A stretch of DNA of 64,000 nucleotides from Paenibacillus piscarius (GCF_022234545.1 NZ_JAIEUI010000011.1:162335-226334), one strand, 5' to 3'; shown: positions 35,123 through 44,967, numbered from the stretch's first letter. Translations and numbers: made by a program. The notes: generated by a model not told the origin, from the letters alone.

Positions 35123-35860
35123 TCAGTTAAACCCGCCGTTGACGCGAATCGTCTGCCCGGTAATCCAGCGGGCTTTGTCACTGACGAGCAGGTCGATCAC
35201 ATTCGCAATATCCTCCGGTTCACCAAGCCGTCCAAAAGCATTCATCCGCCGGAAGGAATCCACCATATCTTCAGATTTTCCATTGAGGAATAACTCCGTC
35301 GATACCTGCCCGGGCGCAACGCAATTCACAACGATATCCTTCGCCCCGAATTCTTTGGCTAATTGGCGGGTTAACTGCTCGACCGCCCCTTTGGTTGCGG
35401 CGTAGACGCTATAGGTCGGCAGCATCGCGCCCGATACGGAGGTTGAGAAGTTGATAATCGTTCCGCCCCGCTCCATATGCTTCATTGCTTGCTGGCAGGC
35501 GAAATACGTGCCTTTTACATTTACAGCAAAGTGCCGGTCGAACATCTCCTCCGTTACGTCCGCGATAGGCACACAGTCCATAATTCCGGCATTATTCACC
35601 AAAATATCGATACGCCCGAATTGCCCGATTGTCTCCGAGAACAGCGCTTCAACCTCACTCACCTTGCTTACATCACCTTGAACAGCTATCGCTTCCCCGC
35701 CGGATTCCTTAATGATTTGCACGACCTCGTCCGCTTTTCCCCGGTTAGATGAATAGTTGACCGCCACTTTTAGTCCTAACCCGGCCAACTGAATGGCGAT
35801 TTGTCTTCCGATCCCCCGTGATGCACCTGTAACGATGGCTACTTTTCCGTTCTGACTCAT
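35123..35860 (-). CDS. Short-chain dehydrogenase/reductase
   Basis: 245 residues. The NAD(P)-binding TGASRGIG (11-18), NNAG, the catalytic Ser in NFSTSVSG, and the YAATK pair (Tyr/Lys) are all present. The N-S-Y-K tetrad is intact, and Arg after TGASRG favours NADP. It is divergent from an AraC-type regulator gene, its likely controller. Start at 35860 with AAGGAG 10 nt upstream. Confidence 0.9.
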   Translation of the reverse strand: MSQNGKVAIVTGASRGIGRQIAIQLAGLGLKVAVNYSSNRGKADEVVQIIKESGGEAIAVQGDVSKVSEVEALFSETIGQFGRIDILVNNAGIMDCVPIADVTEEMFDRHFAVNVKGTYFACQQAMKHMERGGTIINFSTSVSGAMLPTYSVYAATKGAVEQLTRQLAKEFGAKDIVVNCVAPGQVSTELFLNGKSEDMVDSFRRMNAFGRLGEPEDIANVIDLLVSDKARWITGQTIRVNGGFN

Positions 35861-36040
35861 TGTGAGCACTCTCCTTAGTCTCAAATAGGCCGAATGAATA
35901 TCTGTTGACCTTATGGATTCATTGTAAATCAATCGACCAGCATCCCGTTATAACAGACCTATCCCCTTCTTGCCTATTTCTCTTCAACTCGTTATGATTA
36001 ACAGCAAACCCTATGAATACGGAAAAAGGAGGCTTCTAAC

Positions 36041-36949
36041 TTGGACGATACATTGCGGACCGGACCGCTTTTACAGCAACTGGCTACGCTGATCCTTCGC
36101 CATGCTCCATCGGCAGGCACCCATCAGACGCTCATTCCTTCCTTGCAGTTAATGCACGCTACGGATGTTGCCGAACCGCTGGAGTCTGTCTACAAGCCAT
36201 CGATCTGCGTCGTTGCTGAGGGAGCCAAAGCAGCCACCCTGTCCGGCGAAAGCTACCATTACGACCCTTCCACTTACCTGGTCACTTCGGTCGAGCTGCC
36301 GATTAACGGGAGAATTACTGCGGCTACGCCGGAGCATCCGTTTCTGGGCATCAAGCTAAGCTTCGATCCAGGAACCATCCTGGAAATTGTAAAAGAAATC
36401 GATGACCCCACCCTTATTGCGGGTGAACCATCGCTTGGCATCACCGTTGCCCGAACCTCCGAGCACTTGCTTGCAGCCATCGTGCGGCTCATCCAGTTAC
36501 TCGACACGCCGCAGGATATCCCTGTTCTGGCACCACTCATTATCCGTGAGATTCTCTATCGGGTCCTGCAAAGCGACCAAGGCGCACACCTGCATCAATT
36601 CGCCATCATTGGCAGCCATGCACACCGGATTGCTCAAGCCATCCAAGTGATCACTAAGCAGTACGATCAATCCCTTGTCGTGGAACAGCTTGCAGAATCC
36701 GTGAATATGAGCACCTCCGCCTTCCACAAGCATTTCAAGCGCGTCACCGCCATGAGTCCGCTGCAATACCAGAAGGTGATCCGCCTGCAGGAAGCCCGCC
36801 GCCTCATGCTGACCGAATCGCTCCAAGCCTCCGATGCCGCCTTCCGCGTAGGCTATGAGAGTCCGTCCCAATTCAGCCGCGAATACGCCCGCCAGTACGG
36901 GAGACCGCCTGTGACCGATGTTCAGGAACTGCTGGGTTCAGCGAAATAG
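36041..36949 (+). CDS. AraC-family transcriptional regulator
   Basis: 302 residues. An N-terminal AraC_N-type ligand domain (about 20-190; SLQLMHATDVAEPLESVYKPSICVVAEGAK) is followed by two C-terminal HTH_AraC motifs (about 205-295; VEQLAESVNMSTSAFHKHFKRVTAMSPLQYQK). The start is a TTG, 8 nt after AAAAAGGAGG. It is divergent from the SDR gene across 180 bp, a layout in which such regulators usually control the neighbour. Confidence 0.9.
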   Translation: MDDTLRTGPLLQQLATLILRHAPSAGTHQTLIPSLQLMHATDVAEPLESVYKPSICVVAEGAKAATLSGESYHYDPSTYLVTSVELPINGRITAATPEHPFLGIKLSFDPGTILEIVKEIDDPTLIAGEPSLGITVARTSEHLLAAIVRLIQLLDTPQDIPVLAPLIIREILYRVLQSDQGAHLHQFAIIGSHAHRIAQAIQVITKQYDQSLVVEQLAESVNMSTSAFHKHFKRVTAMSPLQYQKVIRLQEARRLMLTESLQASDAAFRVGYESPSQFSREYARQYGRPPVTDVQELLGSAK

Positions 36950-37088
36950 TGAAGCGGCAAGTGAAATTATCCGGTATCTCAACTTATCATAATAATGGAA
37001 GGATGAGCTAAATGAACCGTTTTTAAATGAATTCGAGGACCACCTTAGAGCAGGTTTTCTATCCGATCTGGAGCAAACGCTGGCTATA

Positions 37089-37550
37089 GTGCAGCATGAG
37101 AAAGTGTATGCTTGTGCTTTTGGAACAGACAGTGATTGGGTTACCCTGTTTCTGGCAGTAAATACAGAGGAATCCCTGGCCAGGCATATCTCGGATATGG
37201 AAGAGCAAGGATTGTATGACAGTGAGGAAGACATGATCTATTACAGATGGGGCTGCTCCGAATACCAGTATGGCGATGATACGCACTTCAACCACATCAG
37301 CCGGCTATTGTATGCAACAGAAGATGTATATAAGTATAAAGATGATATCATTCGAATCATCGCCAAAGTAGTGAATGAGACTGCAGACGATGTTTTTGCC
37401 CGCTATGGACAAACCAAAGCAGACATTACATTCTTCGTCTCGTTGACCGATGATGATCTGGCAGAGGATACCGAGAATCAGTCGGTCCGTCAAATGACGG
37501 CACCCGGCTTGGCCAACGAGTTCTTAAAACGGTACGATGGTATGATTTAG
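37089..37550 (+). CDS. DUF4303-like protein with probable 5' frameshift
   Basis: The open frame from a GTG at 37089 gives 153 residues (VYACAFGTDSDWVTLFLAVN and later segments), resembling DUF4303/SMI1-neighbour proteins. This start has no ribosome binding site. The same frame continues upstream without a start codon (residues such as LNEFEDHLRAGFLSDLEQTL, family-like). A good ATG with GGATGAG upstream lies at 37012 in another frame, and one extra T in the T5 run at 37020-37024 would join them. The gene is therefore either frameshifted at its fifth codon, or a base is missing in the sequence. Function unknown. Confidence 0.6.
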   Translation: MQHEKVYACAFGTDSDWVTLFLAVNTEESLARHISDMEEQGLYDSEEDMIYYRWGCSEYQYGDDTHFNHISRLLYATEDVYKYKDDIIRIIAKVVNETADDVFARYGQTKADITFFVSLTDDDLAEDTENQSVRQMTAPGLANEFLKRYDGMI

Positions 37551-37563
37551 CGCGTGGAAACGT

Positions 37564-37599
37564 AAAACAACGCCTTTTTACAAAATAGGGCGTTGTTTT
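37564..37599. terminator. Bidirectional terminator
   Basis: AAAACAACGCC/GGGCGTTGTTTT with a 14-nt loop; T-rich on both strands. It serves the DUF4303-like gene and the convergent small membrane protein gene. Confidence 0.85.
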
Positions 37600-37604
37600 C
37601 TTAT

Positions 37605-37985
37605 CTAGTCCTCAAGGTTCGCTACTTCAGCATTCAAACTGTATATGATATAAAAATGATTCCATTGCTGTGTAGTGACGATTTCTTCCCTGCCGTCTTT
37701 CTTAAAAAAATAACCTGATCCCTCCTGCTGACTATATACCCAACCTTCCCGTTCCATGCGTGACTTTAACAGTTCCTTTGGATCGCTCTTTTCTTTCGTG
37801 AGATAGCGCTCTCGGCTAGTCATATCGCTATCTATTCGAATAACGGATTTACCGGCTGATTCTAAATGATACATGTGTTTCACATTATTATATCCAATGC
37901 TATTGACGTATAAGGCTCCTAACATGACTAAAAGAACACCAGCCCCAATAAAGCTAAATAAAGTGACCTTCCCTTTCTTCTTCAT
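37605..37985 (-). CDS. Small membrane-anchored protein of unknown function
   Basis: 126 residues with a basic start (MKKKGK), one membrane helix (about 8-28) and a soluble extracytoplasmic portion of about 95 residues rich in charged residues. Start chosen at 37985 because it follows GGGAGG and overlaps the upstream stop as ATGA, suggesting translational coupling. Not recognised. Confidence 0.6.
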   Translation of the reverse strand: MKKKGKVTLFSFIGAGVLLVMLGALYVNSIGYNNVKHMYHLESAGKSVIRIDSDMTSRERYLTKEKSDPKELLKSRMEREGWVYSQQEGSGYFFKKDGREEIVTTQQWNHFYIIYSLNAEVANLED

Positions 37986-38326
37986 CCGTTCCCTCCCTTT
38001 AAAAATGCTCTCCATCTTTTCTTCGAAAATGGCTGATAAAAGAGCTGTTCCAGTTCCTCGAACTGTGCTTCATTCAGATGTAGAAAAAGCGCATGTTTTG
38101 CGATTTTGGCGGCAGTCTGGGAAGAGGTTTTCCGGCCTCCGGCCTTTCGCTTGATAGGGATATGAAATTTCAGCAAGTCCTCTAGCTGATCCCAGCCTTC
38201 CCAACTCAGCCGGCCTCCGCGTTTCCAGTCGATGGCATAGAGGACATAATAGGCATGGGCTTCTGATTGTTTGGCAGCAATAATCCAGGTGGAAGGAATA
38301 AACTTGTTCCTTTGTCTTCGATTCAT
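37982..38326 (-). CDS. Hypothetical basic protein
   Basis: 114 residues, Lys/Arg-rich, probably cytoplasmic (STWIIAAKQSEAHAYYVLYAI and AKIAKHALFLHLNEAQFEEL). Start chosen at 38326 (GGGAG 9 nt upstream); a longer start would run into the acetyltransferase gene. It sits between the GNAT gene (28 bp) and the membrane protein gene (4-bp overlap), so the three form an operon. I do not recognise the family. Confidence 0.6.
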   Translation of the reverse strand: MNRRQRNKFIPSTWIIAAKQSEAHAYYVLYAIDWKRGGRLSWEGWDQLEDLLKFHIPIKRKAGGRKTSSQTAAKIAKHALFLHLNEAQFEELEQLFYQPFSKKRWRAFLKGGNG

Positions 38327-38354
38327 TGAATCATGCTCCCTTTGTCTAAGGATA

Positions 38355-38807
38355 TCAATGTCCTGCACACGTAACATCGAGATACATCCGGGGTGCCGGT
38401 CCGCCTTCTGTGTTAACGAAGCCGTCAGCGATAAAGCCCGCGGCTTCGTAAAACCCTACAGCTTGCGGGCTGGCGGTTACCTCCACACGTACACCTCGGC
38501 GCGCAATATCTTGGATCAGGGCACTCGCGACACCTTGGCGCATCCAATCAGGATCAGTGAACAGATCCTCTAGTTCAAGGCAGCCGTTGACAGGGCGAGC
38601 TGACACAAAGCCGACGACCCGCCCGTTAACAACAGCGACACGTGTGAACGGCAACATCTTGTCGTCCCATACGAGCCAATCAGGATGAGCAGCGAAGAGA
38701 TCCCGGTCAGCCTCAACAGTCAGCGACGCACGGCGATAGATATCGCGAAGCAGGCCGATATCGCCGAAGACTGCGTTTCTAATGATGAGGTATAACGACT
38801 TTTTCAT
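38355..38807 (-). CDS. GNAT-family N-acetyltransferase
   Basis: 150 residues. The acetyl-CoA site appears as WMRQGVASALIQDIARRG (R/Q-x-x-G-x-A/G type), followed by the FYEAAGF motif typical of GNAT C-terminal strands. The substrate is unknown. It is the first gene of a three-gene operon. The upstream 247 bp (38808-39054) contain no gene I can support. Confidence 0.8.
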   Translation of the reverse strand: MKKSLYLIIRNAVFGDIGLLRDIYRRASLTVEADRDLFAAHPDWLVWDDKMLPFTRVAVVNGRVVGFVSARPVNGCLELEDLFTDPDWMRQGVASALIQDIARRGVRVEVTASPQAVGFYEAAGFIADGFVNTEGGPAPRMYLDVTCAGH

Positions 38808-39054
38808 CCCACCTCGACTCCCTTTTTAAATATAACGGCTTCATTCTCTGGCCAATTCTGAGAGTTATCTCTAAGCAGCCGAATGTATGGAGCGCATTGT
38901 TGAACTTTTTACAGGATTTCTCTATAACTGTTACTAGCTGCGGAGCACTGAAGCAATCCCTTACCTGATTCTTCTTTGAATATCGGGTTGTCCCATTTGG
39001 TCTGAAATCAAAGCCTTCAAACAAATTTAGACCTCCATAGCGCTTTCTGATAGC

Positions 39055-41148
39055 TTAATTATTTTTGGTTGTGAAACCATTTAATTTCCCGGCCAACACA
39101 TGGCCCAGATGCTCCAGCGCCTGCCGGGTATGGCGGTAAAAGGTCGTCCGGCTCATATGAAAGGCGTCCGCAAGCTGAGATTTCCGGTGATTTTTACGTA
39201 AATAGCTCTCCCGCAGGATATGCTGCTCCAGTTCTGTGAGCGGATAAGGCGGCGGCTCTGCCGTTAATATGGTCTGCATCAGGTCCCTCATCCCGGCACC
39301 GCTCATTCCCGCCTCCGCCACAATCGGCAAAGAGCGTAGAAGGTTATCGTTATACAGATGCTGAAGAAGGCTTCTCACCTGGTCCCACGGCACGGGAGGG
39401 AGCTCAGCCGCCAGCTCCTGTTGCGGGGCCGACTGCAGAATCACCCGCTCCACCCACCGGTCGAAAGACGCCTGCCTGAAGTCCAGCTCCCATACGACCA
39501 TCCCCGGCTGATGCCGGTCTGACGGCTGCGGTGGCTTGGGCTGGAAACCGGACAAAGGAAGCAGCATATGCAGCTGCGGGTCCTCCGTCGCGATAATCGC
39601 CCGCCATCCATTCGTTGTCTCGATCATCCATGACTGGAACAGCTCAGCGCCTAGCTCCTCCGGCCGGTAAAAGGACTGATCCACGTTGACCGCGGCCAGC
39701 AGCATGCACATCGTATCCGCCGATTCGGAGGACAACGTTCGCAGTTCCTCTGCCTCTTTGCCCAGCATTTCGAGATATAGCGGAGCGTACCGCTCCAGCA
39801 GCGGCATCGTTTCTGCATGCAGCCACAGCCCGGCAGAGAATCCCAGCGGAATACCGTCAGTATTTCTGGTGACCAGAATGCTCATTGGACTCCATTTGGC
39901 AATCTCATCAAGCAGACGGTGATGCTCTCCGGCCTTCACCAGCTCGGATTGCCAGTCGGAGCGGGACAAAGATACCTCCAAAAAACGGTGCAAATACGGC
40001 AGATCCTCCGGACCAAAACCTTGCCGCTGCTCCTGCCCGTGAACACCGGAGAAATCAACATACTGATGAGCTGCAGGCAGCTGCTCACGGTACAGCTCCA
40101 GCGCATGAGCCGCAAACTGCATTCGCCGCAGCCGGTCTGCAGTCGGATATAGCTCGATCAGCAGTTTTAACGCCCGCCAGCGCATTGTATTATATTCTCC
40201 GGGATCACGCTGCTTATAGTCGTCCCTCAGAATCCGGCCTACAACCTGATGCAAGGCAAGCCCGGCCGGAACCATCCGGACGCATGACAAGCTGCTAAGT
40301 GCCATGTATTCCGCTGCCTGGAGCGGATGCTTCAGCAGGCGGTTCAGCATCGTCTGATCTGCGGCAGGAACCAGCGACAGTAGCTGCAGAGCCTCATACA
40401 TGTACGGGTCAGCGGCCTCCCGAAGCAGCTCTGCACTTAGGATTCTGGGCAGCTGAACCACCTTTTCCATTTGATCCGTACCATCGCGCCTCATCAGGTC
40501 TGTGGTCAACGCAAGCAGCAGCGGATGCCCTTCCGATCTCTGCGCAATGTCCTGCTGCAGCCGGTCCGGAAGACCGCTGTCCTGCAAGTATTCATAGATT
40601 TGCTCCCGGGTAAACAGCTCCAGCGGAAAGCTCTGAATCCTGCCCGACCACATAGGGTCTGTATACCAGTGAAGCGGCAGTCCGGTTCTCGATGCCATCA
40701 CCAGCAGGCACGCAGAATCCTGTAGTCTGGGGAGCAGCTGTGCCAGCAGCCAACTCTCGGACCGGGCCAACGACTCGCAGTTATCCATAATAATAACGGT
40801 TCGCTCACGATATAATTCCCCTATCACATGGGCAAGCAGCGTCTCATCCGCCCTGCGGACCCTGCCGTATTCCGTCTCCAGGCTCATGTCCAGATAAGCC
40901 AGCACATCCCTTGGCGTATGCAGACAGAGCTGCCCGTCCACCCACAACACACGCACTGATGCCCCGCGGGCCTCCGCTGCCAGCTTTGTAAGCAGTGTCG
41001 TTTTGCCGATGCCGCCAATGCCGGATACCGCAAAAATCTGCATACCCTCCCCAGGCGTTTCCAGCCAATCGGACAATGCCCGGATTTCCCGAGTACCGCC
41101 AACAATCCGCTGAGCATGTGAAATGGGCCCCGCTGAAGAATTATTCAT
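39055..41148 (-). CDS. STAND-type ATPase transcriptional regulator
   Basis: 697 residues. N-terminal NTPase with Walker A GIGGIGKTT (43-51) and Walker B VIIMDNCE (about 117-124), and a helical middle region of the kind found in MalT/AfsR-like STAND proteins. The C-terminal HTH is about 640-690 (HRKSQLADAFHMSRTTFYRHTRQAL). No TPRs are obvious. Such proteins switch on ligand and ATP binding and activate nearby genes. It is divergent, across 113 bp, from the S-layer-anchored protein gene, which is the obvious candidate target. Confidence 0.78.
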   Translation of the reverse strand: MNNSSAGPISHAQRIVGGTREIRALSDWLETPGEGMQIFAVSGIGGIGKTTLLTKLAAEARGASVRVLWVDGQLCLHTPRDVLAYLDMSLETEYGRVRRADETLLAHVIGELYRERTVIIMDNCESLARSESWLLAQLLPRLQDSACLLVMASRTGLPLHWYTDPMWSGRIQSFPLELFTREQIYEYLQDSGLPDRLQQDIAQRSEGHPLLLALTTDLMRRDGTDQMEKVVQLPRILSAELLREAADPYMYEALQLLSLVPAADQTMLNRLLKHPLQAAEYMALSSLSCVRMVPAGLALHQVVGRILRDDYKQRDPGEYNTMRWRALKLLIELYPTADRLRRMQFAAHALELYREQLPAAHQYVDFSGVHGQEQRQGFGPEDLPYLHRFLEVSLSRSDWQSELVKAGEHHRLLDEIAKWSPMSILVTRNTDGIPLGFSAGLWLHAETMPLLERYAPLYLEMLGKEAEELRTLSSESADTMCMLLAAVNVDQSFYRPEELGAELFQSWMIETTNGWRAIIATEDPQLHMLLPLSGFQPKPPQPSDRHQPGMVVWELDFRQASFDRWVERVILQSAPQQELAAELPPVPWDQVRSLLQHLYNDNLLRSLPIVAEAGMSGAGMRDLMQTILTAEPPPYPLTELEQHILRESYLRKNHRKSQLADAFHMSRTTFYRHTRQALEHLGHVLAGKLNGFTTKNN

Positions 41149-41261
41149 TCCTGCACGCTACTTTCCGTTTGAATTAAATTTGAAACATAATCGGAACAAT
41201 CTATGAATTTAAATATACTATAATTTGATCTAATCAGCAGCGTTAGGAAGGGGAAAAAGAA

Positions 41262-44200
41262 GTGAGAATACATAAATCAAAGATAGCCGCCCTGCTTGTG
41301 GGCGTGATGCTTATCGGACAGCCGGGACTGGGGACATCGCCCGTTTTTTCGGCTGGCTCCGCTGCAGACGGCATCATTACAGCTGCGGACAGCCAGCAGG
41401 CTATACCGCCGGTGACAGAAGGCTGGGTAGAATTATCCGCCCCGGAGCATCTGGTCTATATCGATCAGCACCAGGAGCACTATGTAGATAAGAACCTGCG
41501 GCTTCTCCAGGACATCGACCTGTCCGGCGTGACCTGGATTCCTTTTGGCGGTAATGAGTATGCTCCATTTAGCGGAGTTTTTGACGGGCAAGGGAACTCT
41601 GTACAAGGGGTCACCGTCGACGGCTACACGGGCGTCTACGCCGGTTTCTTCGGCGAGGCCAGCGGCAGCATACGCAATCTGAGCTTGGAGTTGAATATCA
41701 GAGGCGGCTCCATTACAGGCGGCGTAGCGGGATTTTTGTCCAAAGGAAGCATCGAAAGAGCTTATACAAAAGGCAATGTAACCAGTATTCTTCCCCGCAA
41801 TCCGAATCAGGTTACTGCTGCCGGCGGAATTACAGGGATGCTGGAGGGGGCAACCATTGAGCGAAGCTCCTCGGATACCGTTGTCACCGTCGGCCCGGGA
41901 GCCAACAGGTACAGCGGCGGGATTTCCGGAGCTCTTGCCACCTCATCCATTATCGACTCCTATTCCGGGGGCCCGGTTCGCAACACAGAGTATGCCGGAA
42001 TAGGTCATCTGTTCACCGCCGGAGTCAGCGCCTATTTGATCGGTTTTCCAGGAGATAGAAACACTATAAAACATACTTATTCCCGCGGAATCATACCTTC
42101 TGATTATCCCGGAACTTATACAGGCAGAGCAGGTATTGCAGCTTATGTGACACGGACAGATGTATATAGTTCATACTTCGATACGAATACTACCGGGATG
42201 ACAGCCGGGGTAGACAGTTCCTATGAATCGGATATCGCCGGAGCTACCGCACAAACAACCGCCGAGATGAAGCAGCAAACGACTTACAAGGGCTGGGATT
42301 TCGTGCATACCTGGAATCTGGACTCCAGGGTAAACGATGGATACCCTTACTTCCGCCCCGAAGTCTTAACAGAGACGCTCCCCTATGCCGTGCATAATGA
42401 GCCTTATTCCTATGCGCTTGCCGGTTATGACGGCGCACATGCCGGGCTGACCTGGAGCGCTTCAGGACTTCCTGGGGGCATGAGCTTGAGCGCTTCAGGC
42501 GAAATGCAGGGTACCCCGACAGCCGGTTTTCCGGACAATCGCACCTACACTGTTAAAATAACGGCAATGGATGCCGGCGGGGCAACGGCTGTTCGTTCTC
42601 TCCAGCTTGAGGTGAAAAGACCGGCACCGGAGCTGAATGTAGCGCTCCAGCCTGGTAGAGCGATCGGCACGACGGCCATAGATGTGACACCGCAGGAGGC
42701 CGACAGCTCCTTCGCATATATACTGGACCGGGCAGAAAATGCTCCTCCTCTGTTGGACAGCTCCCTCCCGGAAGGTGCAGTGCCATATATCCCCGGCTCC
42801 GATCTATCCGGTGTACAGCCGGGAACAACTATAGATCTGTATGAGATAAACGGACAAGGGCATATTCGGGCCTGGCAGCGTGTTGTGCTGGAGGCCGCGC
42901 ATATCCGGCAGGAGGTCCCGGTTAGCAGCATCACGCTTGAACCGTCCTCCCTTCTTCTGACAGCCGGCGGAGCGCCGGTGAAGCTTACTCCAATTCTGAA
43001 GCCAGACTCCGCCACCTATAAAGAAGTGACCTGGAGATCCACTGATCCTGCGGTAGCGGAGGTAGACGAATTTAGCGGTGAAATACGTCCCCTGAGTTCC
43101 GGTCAAACGGTTATTGTCGCCACCACTTCAAACGGTCTTACGGCCGAGGCATCTCTCACCGTCGAATCTGCGGCAGGCAGCGTGACAGGCTCAGTATACA
43201 GCTCTGAACTTGACCCGATTGCAGGCGCTTCGGTATCGCTCGGCGACACCGTCCAGCTGACCGATTCGCAGGGACATTTCAGACTGGATCACATTATGGT
43301 TGGCACGCACACGATAACGATAGAAGCAACGGGTTATCACACGTTCACGCAGAGCATCGAGATTGTGGAAGGGCAAACAGCAGATACAGGAAGGATTACG
43401 CTCACTTCAAGCAAGACGCCTGAGCCGGAAGCTTCGCCTACGCCGACGCCATCAGCGACACCAACACCAACACCGACATCGACACCAACGTCATCACCGA
43501 CAGCATCACCAACACCGACACCATCACCGACACCGTCAGCGACAGCATCACCGACACCGTCAGCGACGCCGACACCATCACCAACACCGTCACCGTCGCC
43601 AACACCGTCGCCAACACCGTCGCCGGAACCAGCTCCGGAGATTGGTTCGGCTCCGGTTAGCCCCGCAGCCACAGCTGACCCGGCAAAGGTTCTGCTGACC
43701 ATTAACGGCCAAGGCGTTCTGGTAACCATGTCGCGGGAGATAACCAAAGACGGGCAGTCGGCGATCCGCTTGAAGCCGGATACAGCGATATTGGCTGAAG
43801 CACTCGCTGCTCAAAATGAAGTTCGTATCGAATTCCAGACAGACAGCTATTCTGCTGTATTTCTTAATCTCCCGGCAGAAGCACTGCTAAACAGGCTGAA
43901 GCTGACCTCAGCTGCAAACGTGCCTGCGAACCATTTGGGAACTTCTGCTGATGCCAAAGAAGGATTCGGCACCGGTCCAGGTGACCCGGCCATCACTTTT
44001 GCAGTGAACGGAGCCGAACATCAGCTGCCTCTGCAGGGGTTCAATGGTCTTATGCCTGAGCTGGATTCCGGCTCCATCGTGACCCTGGGCATCTCTTGGC
44101 TTACAGCGGCTGCGACGGAAACACTAAACGCCGTCCTGACGAACCAGGGAGCGGAGCTGACCGGAAGCCCTGTCGCTTTTTCCGTGGAGCGAAACGGGAA

Positions 44201-44270
44201 GCCTGTAGAGAGTCTACAGGGACACGAATATGTATTTGAAAAAAACGCTGCCGCTTCCCTCCCCCGCTGA
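41262..44270 (+). CDS. S-layer-type surface protein, main part, frameshifted before its SLH domains
   Basis: 1002 residues. It has a signal peptide (about 1-31), a GLUG/right-handed-repeat region (about 95-300; NIRGGSITGGVAGFLSKG), a putative Ig module (about 375-450), and a bacterial Ig-like group 2 domain (about 553-635). A carboxypeptidase-regulatory-like domain (about 640-708) is followed by a Pro/Thr/Ser linker of about 70 residues and a domain preceding the anchor. The frame then leaves the expected continuation at an A7 run (44239-44245) and stops 8 codons later. The SLH domains continue in the +1 frame. With six A instead of seven, one protein of about 1235 residues would result. A -10-like TATAAT lies at 41219-41224, and AAGGGG precedes the start. 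Confidence 0.85.
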   Translation: MRIHKSKIAALLVGVMLIGQPGLGTSPVFSAGSAADGIITAADSQQAIPPVTEGWVELSAPEHLVYIDQHQEHYVDKNLRLLQDIDLSGVTWIPFGGNEYAPFSGVFDGQGNSVQGVTVDGYTGVYAGFFGEASGSIRNLSLELNIRGGSITGGVAGFLSKGSIERAYTKGNVTSILPRNPNQVTAAGGITGMLEGATIERSSSDTVVTVGPGANRYSGGISGALATSSIIDSYSGGPVRNTEYAGIGHLFTAGVSAYLIGFPGDRNTIKHTYSRGIIPSDYPGTYTGRAGIAAYVTRTDVYSSYFDTNTTGMTAGVDSSYESDIAGATAQTTAEMKQQTTYKGWDFVHTWNLDSRVNDGYPYFRPEVLTETLPYAVHNEPYSYALAGYDGAHAGLTWSASGLPGGMSLSASGEMQGTPTAGFPDNRTYTVKITAMDAGGATAVRSLQLEVKRPAPELNVALQPGRAIGTTAIDVTPQEADSSFAYILDRAENAPPLLDSSLPEGAVPYIPGSDLSGVQPGTTIDLYEINGQGHIRAWQRVVLEAAHIRQEVPVSSITLEPSSLLLTAGGAPVKLTPILKPDSATYKEVTWRSTDPAVAEVDEFSGEIRPLSSGQTVIVATTSNGLTAEASLTVESAAGSVTGSVYSSELDPIAGASVSLGDTVQLTDSQGHFRLDHIMVGTHTITIEATGYHTFTQSIEIVEGQTADTGRITLTSSKTPEPEASPTPTPSATPTPTPTSTPTSSPTASPTPTPSPTPSATASPTPSATPTPSPTPSPSPTPSPTPSPEPAPEIGSAPVSPAATADPAKVLLTINGQGVLVTMSREITKDGQSAIRLKPDTAILAEALAAQNEVRIEFQTDSYSAVFLNLPAEALLNRLKLTSAANVPANHLGTSADAKEGFGTGPGDPAITFAVNGAEHQLPLQGFNGLMPELDSGSIVTLGISWLTAAATETLNAVLTNQGAELTGSPVAFSVERNGKPVESLQGHEYVFEKNAAASLPR

Positions 44271-44967
44271 CCCGCTGCAAGCTGCGGTCGTCCGGGTCGA
44301 TAAAAACAACCGTGTCCATTTTGTACCTGCACTGTTCGGCGCAACAGCGGGTGAAGTGATCATTTATTCGCCGAATAACGGCTTATTTGCAGCAATAGTA
44401 ACCCGTCATTCCTTCGCTGATACAGCCGGACACTGGGCTGAGGGAGATATTCAGCTTTTGGCTAACAAGCGGATTATTCAAGGCGTAAGCCAAGCCTCAT
44501 TCTCACCGGATACCGTCTTGACCCGTGCGGAGCTCACTGCTATGCTGGTGCGTTCTCTGGGATGGATGGAGTCCGGGGCCGTCCGCTCTTTTGCCGATGT
44601 CCCTTCTGGTGCCTGGTATGCTGCGGCTGTTTCCACAGCCCAGGAAGCAGGACTCATAACGGGATATGAGGACGGCACCTTCCGGCCGAATGCCGGATTA
44701 ACGCACGAGCAGTTGGCCGCTGTGATCGCCCGTGCCTTGAGCTTCGCCGGAAAGGCCCCGGAGATAAGCGGACTCACCCCGGAAGCATTGGGCGGCACTG
44801 CCGGCCTCACTACTTGGGCGGTACAGCCTGTATCAATGCTGCTGGAGGCGGGTATCCTGAAGCATTACGAAGCCGCAGACTTTTCACCTAAAGCCCCGGT
44901 CACCCGTGCTGAGAGTGCGGTTATGCTGACGCGGATGCTGCAATATTTGAAGTTTATAGATAGTTAG
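44230..44967 (+). pseudogene. SLH-domain anchor of the same surface protein, out of frame
   Basis: From about 44245 this frame continues the upstream protein (KTLPLPSPADPLQAAVVRVD, HFVPALFG), then carries three S-layer homology domains: SFADTAGHWAEGDIQLLANK, SFADVPSGAWYAAAVSTAQE, and a third ending FSPKAPVTRAESAVMLTRML. SLH domains bind pyruvylated secondary wall polymer. As an independent gene it would have no signal peptide, so it makes sense only when joined to the upstream frame. The ATG at 44230 is internal and has no ribosome binding site. Confidence 0.85.

Noticed and set aside
38779..39024. 81-residue minus-strand frame upstream of the GNAT gene
   Set aside because: Its end overlaps the acetyltransferase start, it has no clear ribosome binding site, and the translation was not recognised; a decayed gene cannot be excluded.
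44238..44247. Programmed -1 ribosomal frameshift at A-AAA-AAC in the surface protein gene
   Set aside because: The heptamer is present in the right phase, but the SLH domains are in the +1 frame, so a -1 shift would not reach them.
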